A DNA stretch of 8,907 bases from the NCBI GenBank assembly GCA_003142435.1, contig PLMI01000092.1, positions 1 to 8,907 on the forward strand, read 5' to 3'. The DNA is from Coxiellaceae bacterium (lineage in GTDB: Bacteria > Pseudomonadota > Gammaproteobacteria > UBA9339). A program made the position numbers and the translations under genes. This document shows positions 1-6,396 of the stretch, in pieces (position 1 is the stretch's first letter; each line of letters begins with the position of its first letter). The notes below the pieces were generated by a model. The model saw nothing but the letters and a program-made list of their open reading frames with translations. It was not told where the DNA came from and did no database searches.

Positions 1-1013
1 GTCAATTGATTACGAAAGTCTTCCAGTGAAAATTCGTTTTTTCTTATTTTATTTTCTAATTGCCGGGCTGATTTTTCATCAATTGTCGACTGAGCTTTTT
101 CCACGAGGCTTAAAATGTCGCCCATGCCTAAAATACGTGACGCCATTCTTTCGGGATGAAATACTTCCAGAGCATCAACTTTTTCGCCGATGCCGACAAA
201 TTTTATCGGTTTTCCTACGACGGCCTGAAGAGATAAAGCAGCGCCACCGCGTGCATCACCATCCGTTTTAGTAAGTATAATGCCGGTAAGCGAAAGTTTC
301 TCATTGAAAGCTTTTGCTGTGTTAACCGCATCTTGTCCCATCATGCTGTCAACAATCAAAAGAGTTTCTATGGGATTTGCTGCCTGCTGAATACTAAATG
401 CCTCTGTCATCATTGTGTCATCAATGTGCAATCGGCCGGCAGTGTCAATGATTACCACGTCAATAAATTTTCTTTTTGCTTCATGTATTGCTTGCCTGGC
501 AATTTCAACTGGATTTTTAATGTCATTTGCGTTGAAGTAAGCAATATCTAGTTGCTGTGCAAGTGTTTGCAGCTGTTCCATAGCTGCAGGTCGATAAACA
601 TCCGTGCTTGTTAGTAATACAGATTTTTTCTGCTGCGTTTTTAATAAATTTGCGAGTTTTGCAGTAGTTGTTGTTTTCCCTGATCCTTGTAATCCAACCA
701 TCATTATAATGGCTGGCGGAGTTGTATTGAGATTTAAAGGTTCATTTGTATTTCCCAAAACAGAAATTAGCTCATCATAAACGATTTTTATGAAAGCATC
801 GCCCGGGCGCAAACTCTGCAAAACTTCAGCACCTAAGGCTTTTTCTTTTACATCATCAATAAATTTTGTAACTACTGGCAATGCGACATCAGCTTCCAGC
901 AGAGAAATGCGTACTTCCTGCAAAGAATCAGAAATGTTTTTTTCAGTTAAGCGGCCTTGTCCAGATAAAGTTTTTACAATTCCTGTTAGCCTTTCTGATA
1001 AATTTTGAAACAT
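1..1013 (-). CDS. ffh: Signal recognition particle GTPase Ffh (partial, C-terminus beyond window)
   Basis: Ffh is the SRP54-type GTPase that, with 4.5S RNA, takes signal sequences from the ribosome to the FtsY receptor at the inner membrane. The 337 codons seen here are open throughout and align from the first Met with E. coli Ffh. They hold the N-terminal helical bundle (about 1-90), then the G domain with P-loop GLQGSGKT at 107-114, DVYRPAA, DTAGR at 190-194, TKTDGDARGG from 248 and the closing ILGMGD. The reading frame leaves the window just as the methionine-rich M domain (SRP RNA and signal-peptide binding) begins; family length is about 450 residues. The ATG at 1013 has a modest AGG upstream and lies 14 bases after the fabF stop, so ffh is probably transcribed with fabF. 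The family call is firm; the missing C-terminus is only an edge effect. Confidence 0.97.
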   Translation of the reverse strand, partial: MFQNLSERLTGIVKTLSGQGRLTEKNISDSLQEVRISLLEADVALPVVTKFIDDVKEKALGAEVLQSLRPGDAFIKIVYDELISVLGNTNEPLNLNTTPPAIIMMVGLQGSGKTTTTAKLANLLKTQQKKSVLLTSTDVYRPAAMEQLQTLAQQLDIAYFNANDIKNPVEIARQAIHEAKRKFIDVVIIDTAGRLHIDDTMMTEAFSIQQAANPIETLLIVDSMMGQDAVNTAKAFNEKLSLTGIILTKTDGDARGGAALSLQAVVGKPIKFVGIGEKVDALEVFHPERMASRILGMGDILSLVEKAQSTIDEKSARQLENKIRKNEFSLEDFRNQL

Positions 1014-1027
1014 GAGTACCTAGGTAG

Positions 1028-2269
1028 TTATAATTTTTTAAATATCAAACATGCGTTAGTGCCGCCAAATCCAAAGGAATTTGAAAGCGTTATGTTCACC
1101 GGCATTTGACGAGCTGTATGCGGAACAAAATCTAAATCGCATCCTTCATCGGGGTTGTCTAAATTGATAGTTGCAGGGACAACCTGGTCACGAATTGCCA
1201 ACACGGAAAATATTGCCTCAACGGCTCCTGTTGCACCTAAAAGATGTCCTGTCATAGATTTTGTAGAACTGACTGGAATTTTATATGAGAAATCTTTGAA
1301 AACTTTTTTTATTGTCAAAACTTCTAGGATATCGCCAGTTGGAGTGGAAGTAGCATGAGCATTTATATAGTTTATTTCCTCGGGGTTAAGTGATGCATCA
1401 TGTAATGCATTATTTATTGCTAACGCACAACCTTCTCCCTTAGGATCCGGAGCAGTTGTGTGATAAGCGTCATCACTCATGCCATAGCCAGCGAGCTCAG
1501 CGTAAATTTTTGCGCCACGTTTTTTCGCATGTTCATATTCCTCTAAAACCACTACGCCAGCGCCCTCACCTACGACAAAGCCGTCGCGATCTTTATCCCA
1601 TGGGCGGCTAGCTTTTTCCGGTTCATCATTTCTTCTTGATAAAGCACGTGCTGCAGCAAATCCACCAACACCTAAAATGGTTGTGGCCATTTCAGCGCCC
1701 CCGGTTATCATAACATCTGCATCCCCATAACTAATCAAGCGAGCGGAGTTTCCAATGTTATGAGCTCCTGTCCCGCAAGCTGTCACGATGGCGATATTCG
1801 GTCCTTTGCAGCCGTATTTCATAGCTACCATTCCTGAGGCCATATTTATGATCACGTTGGTAATAAAATGCGGAGATATTTTTTTGGGACCTGATTCAAG
1901 GCACTGGTGATATGTTTTTTCGATTATGGGCAACCCGCCCATGCCAGCGCCTATAGACACACCGACACGAGTTGCATTTTCTTCTGTGACGACCAAGCCT
2001 GAATCTTCAATTGCTTGCGCGGCTGCTCCGACAGCAAACTGCATAAACAAATCGACTTTACGACTTTCTTTTGGATCTAGATATGGCGCCGGGTCGAAAT
2101 TTTTTATAGAGGCACAAATTTTAACTGGTAAATTCGAAGCATCAAAAACAGTTAATTTGTTCACTCCGCTTTTGCCTGCTAAAATAGCATTCCAGGTTGT
2201 TTCAAGGTTCAACCCTAATGGCGAGACAACTCCCATTCCAGTAACCACAACGCGTCTATATTTTGCCAA
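1028..2269 (-). CDS. fabF: 3-oxoacyl-[acyl-carrier-protein] synthase II (KAS II)
   Basis: This enzyme condenses malonyl-ACP with acyl-ACP, the chain-elongation step of type II fatty acid synthesis in the cytosol. The 413-residue length is normal for FabF. The thiolase-fold triad is complete: nucleophile C165 in VTACGTGAHN, H305 in NAHATSTPTGD and H342 in MTGHLLGATGA, with the Lys in STKSMTG and a glycine-rich end NSFGFGGTNA. The start is a TTG codon: the first codons (MAKYRRVVVTGMG) match the FabF N-terminus, a GGAG motif lies 7 bases upstream, and an in-frame stop at 2291-2293 leaves no ATG between. It follows acpP after a 152-base spacer containing a hairpin, and ffh follows after 14 bases. 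KAS I (FabB) is less likely because of the FabF-like N-terminus and the acpP-fabF gene order. Confidence 0.96.
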   Translation of the reverse strand: MAKYRRVVVTGMGVVSPLGLNLETTWNAILAGKSGVNKLTVFDASNLPVKICASIKNFDPAPYLDPKESRKVDLFMQFAVGAAAQAIEDSGLVVTEENATRVGVSIGAGMGGLPIIEKTYHQCLESGPKKISPHFITNVIINMASGMVAMKYGCKGPNIAIVTACGTGAHNIGNSARLISYGDADVMITGGAEMATTILGVGGFAAARALSRRNDEPEKASRPWDKDRDGFVVGEGAGVVVLEEYEHAKKRGAKIYAELAGYGMSDDAYHTTAPDPKGEGCALAINNALHDASLNPEEINYINAHATSTPTGDILEVLTIKKVFKDFSYKIPVSSTKSMTGHLLGATGAVEAIFSVLAIRDQVVPATINLDNPDEGCDLDFVPHTARQMPVNITLSNSFGFGGTNACLIFKKL

Positions 2270-2276
2270 AGTAGTT

Positions 2277-2280
2277 CTCC
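2277..2280 (-). promoter_or_regulatory. Ribosome binding site fixing the TTG start of fabF
   Basis: GGAG on the minus strand sits 7 bases before the TTG at 2269. It is the only good Shine-Dalgarno motif near the conserved N-terminus. With an in-frame stop a few codons upstream and no in-frame ATG, it decides the start codon. Confidence 0.7.
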
Positions 2281-2305
2281 AACTAGATGCTTATTGATTT
2301 ACACC

Positions 2306-2327
2306 GACTTCTTCAATTAAAGAAGTC
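2306..2327. other. Perfect 8-bp hairpin in the acpP-fabF spacer
   Basis: GACTTCTT and AAGAAGTC form a perfect 8-bp stem around a 6-base loop (CAATTA). In the direction of the fab transcript (minus) no T-tract follows, so it does not look like a standard intrinsic terminator. On the plus strand a short TTTTA lies nearby, but no plus-strand gene ends here. Its place between acpP and fabF suggests an mRNA processing or stabilising structure that would let acpP be made in excess of fabF. That role is inference. Confidence 0.45.
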
Positions 2328-2421
2328 CAGTTTTATAATTGGAGATTAATTCACGCACGTTTTAGTAAATCAATTTGCAATGGTTTTGTTGATATGATGT
2401 TTTAGTTGTTCAGTTTTGTAA

Positions 2422-2670
2422 TTATGCTGTTTTATGCTCAACTATGTAATCAATGATCTGCTGAACTGTTTTAATTTTTTCAGCTTCTTCATCAGGAATC
2501 TCTGTGCCAAAAGCTTCTTCTAAGGCCATTACTACTTCAACAGTGTCCAAGGAGTCAGCACCCAAATCTTCAATCAATGAAGCTTCTGGCGAAACCTGAG
2601 CCTCTTCTACGCCTAATTGTTCGGCAATAATGCTTTTTACACGAGCAGTTATATTTTCTACATTTACCAT
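2422..2670 (-). CDS. acpP: Acyl carrier protein
   Basis: ACP carries growing acyl chains as thioesters on a 4'-phosphopantetheine arm. The 82-residue acidic protein has the family signature [15 protein letters not shown], with S40 as the modified serine, followed by the helix III/IV sequence [13 protein letters not shown] that is nearly invariant in bacterial ACPs. A strong GGGGA ribosome binding site lies 8 bases before the ATG. The gene sits between fabG and fabF as in most gammaproteobacteria. Spacers of 124 and 152 bases isolate it on both sides, in keeping with separately tuned expression. There is no sign of a specialised ACP; this is the housekeeping copy. Confidence 0.97.
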   Translation of the reverse strand: MVNVENITARVKSIIAEQLGVEEAQVSPEASLIEDLGADSLDTVEVVMALEEAFGTEIPDEEAEKIKTVQQIIDYIVEHKTA

Positions 2671-2730
2671 AATTTATTTCCCCACTAGTAAAAATTAAAC
2701 AAGCTATCTTTAAAGCCAGATAACCAAAAC

Positions 2731-2760
2731 TATATAAATCACAACATGTAGTTTATTCAA
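2731..2760 (-). promoter_or_regulatory. Possible sigma-70 promoter for acpP inside the fab operon
   Basis: On the minus strand, TTGAAT (2760-2755) and TATATA (2736-2731) are 18 bases apart, a match of 4/6 at each box. It lies in the 124-base fabG-acpP spacer, about 60 bases before the acpP start. The surrounding DNA is AT-rich, so chance matches are likely. An extra acpP promoter would fit the high demand for ACP. Confidence 0.35.
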
Positions 2761-2794
2761 AACAAATAAAGTTGCAAGCAGTAAATATATTTTT

Positions 2795-3547
2795 TTAAAA
2801 CATTGCCATGCCACCATTAACATGGATGGTTTGGCCTGTAATGTAATCCGCCCATGGAGAAGCTAAAAATGCTACAGCATTAGCAACGTCTTCAGGCTGT
2901 CCGGGCCTTTTCATTGGGACATGAGTTAAATGGGCATTTCTTTGCTCTTCAGTCAATTGTTTCGTCATTTCTGATTCAATATATCCAGGAGCAATAGCGT
3001 TTACTGTAACATTTCGCGAACCGACCTCTTGAGCTAATGATTTGGTAAATGCGATAATTCCAGCTTTAGATGCTGAATAATTCGCTTGCCCTGCATTTCC
3101 GATAACGCCGACTACGGAAGCTATGCTTATTATTCTTCCCCAACGTTTTTTTAACATGCTTCTTATGCATAATTTACTTACGTAAAATACCGAGCTTAGG
3201 TTCGTAGTAATAACCTGCTCCCATTCCTCGGATGACATCCTCATTACTAGATTATCTCGCGCGATTCCTGCATTATTTACGAGAATATCTGGATTGTAAG
3301 ATTTATTAATTTGGGCAAAAGACTCTTCGATGGATGCTGTTTTTGCCACATCCATTAAAAAGCCTTCTCCTTTAAAATTATGTTCTTTGATGAAAGCATT
3401 GATTTCATCGATATGTGAAGGCGCAAATGACACTCCAATGATTGTTGCACCCATGTTGCCAAGAGCAATGGAAATTGCTTTGCCAATACCGCGATTTGCT
3501 CCTGTTATTAGAGCAGTTTTACCATCTAAACTTAGTGTTGTGGTCAT
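2795..3547 (-). CDS. fabG: 3-oxoacyl-[acyl-carrier-protein] reductase
   Basis: FabG reduces 3-ketoacyl-ACP to 3-hydroxyacyl-ACP with NADPH, the first reduction of each fatty-acid elongation cycle. The 250-residue protein is a classical short-chain dehydrogenase: cofactor motif TGANRGIG at 15-22, NNAG at 91-94, and the tetrad N116, S144 (IASVVG), Y157 and K161 (NYSASKAG). The C-terminal stretch (YITGQTIHVNGGMAM) is the usual FabG ending. The ATG at 3547 has an AAGGA ribosome binding site 9 bases upstream. It lies 40 bases after fabD and before acpP, the standard fab order, which separates it from the many other SDR enzymes. Confidence 0.96.
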   Translation of the reverse strand: MTTTLSLDGKTALITGANRGIGKAISIALGNMGATIIGVSFAPSHIDEINAFIKEHNFKGEGFLMDVAKTASIEESFAQINKSYNPDILVNNAGIARDNLVMRMSSEEWEQVITTNLSSVFYVSKLCIRSMLKKRWGRIISIASVVGVIGNAGQANYSASKAGIIAFTKSLAQEVGSRNVTVNAIAPGYIESEMTKQLTEEQRNAHLTHVPMKRPGQPEDVANAVAFLASPWADYITGQTIHVNGGMAMF

Positions 3548-3587
3548 AATATAAATTCCTTCAAATTAAAAATATGAATTCATAGCG

Positions 3588-4523
3588 TTATAAACAATAA
3601 GAAAGCGCTTGATCTAAATTAGCAGGCAGACTTAAACATTCGACTACTATATCAGAAACTATTCGTTTGTTTAACCCGGAAAGTATTTTACCAGGACCGC
3701 ATTCAAAAATGCAATTAATGCCCAGTTTTTGCATTTCCTGAATGGTTTCGGTCCATTTGACAGCACTGTAAAGTTGCTTTGTCAGAGCTTCACGAATGCC
3801 GTCTGCGGATGTATGCATTTTTACATCAGCGTTATGTAATATGGGAATGCTCGGCTTGTTTATGGTAACTTGCTTTAGTTTTTCTAGTAAAATAGATGCT
3901 GCCGGTCTCATTAATTCGCAATGTGAAGGGATGCTCACAGGTAATATTTTTGCGATTTTTGCACCCATTTTTTTTGCAAGGTCAACTGCTCTTTCTATTG
4001 CTTTAGTTTCTCCTGCCAAGACTATTTGGCCTATGGAATTGTAATTGGCTGGAGATAATATGTTGTTCTCTTTGGCTTTCTGGCAAATTTCTAATACTTT
4101 TTCTTCAGATAAGCCAACAATGGCTGCCATCGAGCCCCTCCCCTCTGGGGCGGCATCTTGCATTGCCTTGCCGCGCTCTCGCACAAGTTTAATGGCATCA
4201 GTGAACAAAATGGCATTAGCTGCAGCAAGGGCGGTATATTCGCCAAGGCTATGCCCTGCTAGTAAAGATGGAATAAGACCATGTTTTGCTTGCCAAACAC
4301 GCCAGACAGCAATGCCCGCGGCAAGAAGAGCTGGTTGAGTATATTCTGTTTTGTTTAATTTTTCCGCAGGACCTTCTTGTGTTAATTGCCACAAATCATA
4401 GTCTAAAACAGAAGAAGCCTCAGCAAAAGTCTGTTCTACAACCGGAAATTCTGCGGCAATCTCTGCCAGCATCCCTACTGACTGGGATCCTTGTCCTGGA
4501 AAAACAAATGCTAATTTTTTCAT
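3588..4523 (-). CDS. fabD: Malonyl-CoA:ACP transacylase
   Basis: FabD moves the malonyl group from CoA to ACP and so supplies the extender unit for fatty acid synthesis. At 311 residues it has family length, and the key residues fall at E. coli numbering: Q11 in FPGQGSQ, S92 in GHSLGEY (nucleophile), R117 in LVRERG and H201 in IPSHCELM. The ATG at 4523 gives the expected MKKLAFVFPGQG start, but no clear Shine-Dalgarno motif precedes it. It is the first gene of the visible minus-strand cluster. The genes that commonly precede it (plsX, fabH) are not here; preA diverges instead. Confidence 0.96.
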   Translation of the reverse strand: MKKLAFVFPGQGSQSVGMLAEIAAEFPVVEQTFAEASSVLDYDLWQLTQEGPAEKLNKTEYTQPALLAAGIAVWRVWQAKHGLIPSLLAGHSLGEYTALAAANAILFTDAIKLVRERGKAMQDAAPEGRGSMAAIVGLSEEKVLEICQKAKENNILSPANYNSIGQIVLAGETKAIERAVDLAKKMGAKIAKILPVSIPSHCELMRPAASILLEKLKQVTINKPSIPILHNADVKMHTSADGIREALTKQLYSAVKWTETIQEMQKLGINCIFECGPGKILSGLNKRIVSDIVVECLSLPANLDQALSYCL

Positions 4524-4573
4524 GAAACATAAGCTAATGGATTTTTAGGGATTAGTCAAATTTGGTACCCGTG

Positions 4574-4602
4574 TTTAAAAGACCACAGGTATCGACATGC
4601 AA
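4574..4602 (-). promoter_or_regulatory. Weak candidate promoter for the fabD-led operon
   Basis: On the minus strand TTGCAT (4602-4597) and TTTAAA (4579-4574) are 17 bases apart, in the divergent fabD/preA spacer and about 50 bases before fabD. Both boxes are poor matches. A second pair closer in (TTGACT at 4559-4554 with TAGCTT at 4536-4531) would give an almost leaderless transcript. The operon needs a promoter in this spacer, but its exact position is unsure. Confidence 0.22.
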
Positions 4603-4643
4603 TATCTATTTGATTTTTAAGAATATTTTTTCATAAAAAAATT

Positions 4644-4673
4644 TTGGCGTGCTTGCAGAGATGGGTATATACT
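4644..4673 (+). promoter_or_regulatory. Probable sigma-70 promoter of preA
   Basis: TTGGCG (4644-4649) and TATACT (4668-4673) are separated by 18 bases and lie about 40 bases before the preA start. The -10 box matches 5/6 and the -35 box 4/6. It is the best pair on the plus strand of the divergent spacer. Confidence 0.42.
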
Positions 4674-4712
4674 ATTTTTTTAAATTTATATCAATAAAGA
4701 GTGAAAAAGACT

Positions 4713-5891
4713 ATGTCTGATTTAAAAATAAACATGTGTGGTATTAAAAGTCCTAATCCATTTTGGTTGGCCTCAGGGCCACCAACAAATACTGGCGACC
4801 AAATCATGCGTGCTTTTGATGCCGGTTGGGGTGGCGCTGTATGGAAAACTATCGGTGAGGCGCCCAAAAACGTTTCTCCCCGTTTAAGCGCTATCGATTG
4901 TAATGGAAAGAAAAACTTAGGTATAAATAATATCGAAGTTTTAACCAATCGTCCTATTGAAGTTAATTTCAAAGAAATGGCTGAAGTAAAAAAACGTTAT
5001 CCGGAACACGCCGTAATATCATCGATTTCAGGAAGCAGCAAAAACCAATGGGTTGATTTTGTAAAACGCAGTGAAGATAGCGGTGCTGATGGAATTGAAC
5101 TTAACATGAGCTGCCCTCATGGTATGCCGGAGCGAGGTATGTGTATGGCTATTGGGCAAAATAATGAAGCTATTAAGGAGATTTGTCAATTAGTGAGGGG
5201 AGCTACCCAATTACCAATAATGGCAAAATTAACTCCCGCAGTAGCAGATATAAGAATTCCTGCGCTTGCGGCAAAAGATGCTGGAATTAACGGAGTTTGT
5301 GTCATTAATACCATTCCTTCAATAGTTAGTTTTGATCTCGACAATCTTATTGGCAAACCTACTGTCAATGGTAAATTCACCAATGGTGGATATAGCGGAA
5401 AAGCTATAAAACCTATTGCTTTATATATGGTTGCATCGCTTGCGCGAGAAGAAAAATTTGCTTTGCCAATATCTGGTTCCGGTGGCATTTCCGATTGGAA
5501 AGACGCGGTGGAATTTCTTGCATTAGGCGCAACGAGTTTGCAAATTTGCACCGCAGTTATGTTTAATGGTTTTGGAATTATTGATGATTTAGTTAATGGA
5601 CTAAGTAAGTTTTTAGTCTCTAAAAATATGACGTCTGTATCAGATTTGCTAGGAATTAGCGTGCCTAATTTTGTAAAATGGAATGAGCTTTCAGCAAAAC
5701 CAAAATCAGTAGCGCAAATTGATGCAGATGCATGTATTGGTTGCCAGAAATGTTTTATATCTTGTCGTGATGGCGGGCATCAAGCAATCACCTCAGCAAA
5801 AGTGCCAGTTATTGATGCTGTGAAATGTGATGGATGTGGTTTGTGTCCTTTGGTATGCCCAAAAGGATGTATCAAAATGAAAGTAGTATAA
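4713..5891 (+). CDS. preA: PreA-like dihydropyrimidine dehydrogenase subunit (DHOD-like flavoprotein with two 4Fe-4S motifs)
   Basis: PreA is the catalytic subunit of NAD-dependent dihydropyrimidine dehydrogenase, which interconverts uracil/thymine and their 5,6-dihydro forms and normally works with the flavoprotein PreT. Residues 1 to about 320 are an FMN-binding dihydroorotate-dehydrogenase-like barrel. The loop NMSCPHGMPERGM carries N131 and the catalytic Cys C134, and VINTIPS holds the second substrate Asn. The phosphate-binding part is SGSGGISDWKDAVEFLALGA. The C-terminus has two CxxCxxCxxxC motifs (C341/344/347/351 and C372/375/378/382). The 392 residues are slightly short of E. coli PreA (411) because the end is trimmed. 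I chose ATG 4713, which matches the E. coli N-terminus; a GTG at 4701 would add four residues but has AAAGA directly against it. No preT is adjacent, so its redox partner is unknown and its substrate is inferred. Confidence 0.88.
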   Translation: MSDLKINMCGIKSPNPFWLASGPPTNTGDQIMRAFDAGWGGAVWKTIGEAPKNVSPRLSAIDCNGKKNLGINNIEVLTNRPIEVNFKEMAEVKKRYPEHAVISSISGSSKNQWVDFVKRSEDSGADGIELNMSCPHGMPERGMCMAIGQNNEAIKEICQLVRGATQLPIMAKLTPAVADIRIPALAAKDAGINGVCVINTIPSIVSFDLDNLIGKPTVNGKFTNGGYSGKAIKPIALYMVASLAREEKFALPISGSGGISDWKDAVEFLALGATSLQICTAVMFNGFGIIDDLVNGLSKFLVSKNMTSVSDLLGISVPNFVKWNELSAKPKSVAQIDADACIGCQKCFISCRDGGHQAITSAKVPVIDAVKCDGCGLCPLVCPKGCIKMKVV

Positions 5892-5930
5892 AAGAGGTCT
5901 GATTCTCCGTTCGTTCGCATGAGGATTTAC

Positions 5931-5997
5931 AGGTATTTGCTTAGAAATGGCTCGCCCTCATCCTTCGGGCTGCGCTTTACTTTCTGCGCAAATACCT
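5931..5997. repeat. Hairpin repeat A (CTC-N17-TGCGC core)
   Basis: Outer arms AGGTATTTGC (5931-5940) and GCAAATACCT (5988-5997) pair perfectly over 10 bp. After a 2-base mismatch, AGAAA (5943-5947) pairs with TTTCT (5981-5985). The 33-base loop holds CTC, then GCCC-N9-GGGC as a small inner stem, then TGCGC. Pairing continues imperfectly outwards (about 5921-5929 with 5999-6007). Bases 5944-5984 are an exact reverse complement of 6158-6198 in repeat B. It begins 39 bases after the preA stop, so a 3'-end role for preA mRNA is possible, but no T-tract follows and it is not a normal intrinsic terminator. Confidence 0.8.
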
Positions 5998-6131
5998 ATA
6001 AACCTTCGCTCACTCACTTGTGCCATAAATAAATTTCCACATCATTTCTATTTTTCAATTATCGATACATTTTGAAAGAGAACTGTTTTTGATTAGCACA
6101 AAAAATTCATTAATGTTTATTCGTGGCACAG

Positions 6132-6224
6132 CGCTCAGGTTAGGAGATGGTTTTTTCGAAAGTAAAGCGCAGCCCGAAGGATGAGGGCGAGCCATTTCGT
6201 AAAAACCATCTCCTAACCTGAGCG
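6132..6224. repeat. Hairpin repeat B (same core as A, inverted, with 24-bp perfect arms)
   Basis: Arms 6132-6155 and 6201-6224 are perfect 24-base reverse complements (they begin CGCTCAGG and end CCTGAGCG). After one mismatch, CGAAA (6157-6161) pairs with TTTCG (6195-6199). The 33-base loop 6162-6194 is exactly the reverse complement of the loop of repeat A, while the arms share nothing with A. On the minus strand it reads CTC-N17-TGCGC. No T-tract follows the stem on either strand. The structure would be very stable as RNA, or as a cruciform in DNA. It lies about 70 bases before the pnuT promoter. Confidence 0.85.
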
Positions 6225-6270
6225 TAATAGCCAATGAAATTTTAATGAGTGACCATACATCAGCAAAGGA

Positions 6271-6298
6271 TTGCATTTTTCGAGATTTGTTATATTAT
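6271..6298 (+). promoter_or_regulatory. Probable promoter of the riboswitch-pnuT transcript
   Basis: TTGCAT (6271-6276) and TATTAT (6293-6298) are 16 bases apart. The -10 box matches 5/6 and the -35 is weak. Transcription would begin near 6305, almost exactly where the riboswitch P1 helix starts, which is the expected arrangement for an aptamer at the 5' end of a leader. Confidence 0.42.
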
Positions 6299-6308
6299 TT
6301 GTTTTATT

Positions 6309-6394
6309 AACTGGGGTGCTGGAGTTGTTTTTTATAGACTTTGGCTGAGATTAAACCCATTACCTGATCTGGATAATACCAGCGTAGGGAGGTT
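6309..6394 (+). ncRNA. TPP riboswitch (THI element) controlling pnuT
   Basis: The conserved THI-box blocks are all present and in order: GGGGTGCT (6313-6320), CTGAGA (6345-6350), ACCC (6355-6358), then ACCTGATCTGG with GGATAATACCAGC and GTAGGGA (6362-6390). P1 can form between AACT (6309-6312) and GGTT (6391-6394), as in the E. coli thiM leader (GACT/AGTC). The ribosome binding site AGGGAGG (6386-6392) is made of the conserved 3' end of the aptamer plus the 3' strand of P1. Binding of thiamine pyrophosphate should therefore hide the site directly and shut off translation, with no separate expression platform and only 2 bases between aptamer and start codon. The downstream thiamine-transporter-like gene fits this control. 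Confidence 0.95.
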
Positions 6395-6396
6395 CT

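Larger units (their letters stand above)
5892..6308. other. Gene-free stretch holding two hairpin repeats and the pnuT promoter
   Basis: About 420 bases between preA and the pnuT riboswitch hold no convincing gene. They contain hairpin repeats A and B, described separately, with an AT-rich spacer between them (about 6010-6120). Short flank similarity exists outside the repeats: GTGCCATAAATAAA near 6022-6035 resembles the reverse complement of TTTATTCGTGGCAC near 6116-6129, so the inverted relationship may once have spanned more than the cores. The last 40 bases carry the probable pnuT promoter. Confidence 0.6.

Noticed and set aside
4045..4525. Plus-strand open frames opposite fabD
   Set aside because: They are antisense shadows of a well-conserved fabD, with no start signals or domain pattern of their own.
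4701..4712. GTG start four codons upstream for preA
   Set aside because: The only purine-rich motif touches the GTG, leaving no spacing, and PreA homology begins at the ATG at 4713.
5931..6224. CRISPR-like repeats
   Set aside because: There are only two copies, in opposite orientation, with no regular spacers and no cas genes.
5931..6224. Insertion sequence or composite element bounded by repeats A and B
   Set aside because: The inverted cores are only about 170 bases apart, with no transposase frame between them and no target duplication visible.
6055..6276. A 73-codon minus-strand open frame across repeat B
   Set aside because: Its middle is only a translation of the repeat core and one arm. 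It has no ribosome binding site and no protein-like pattern.
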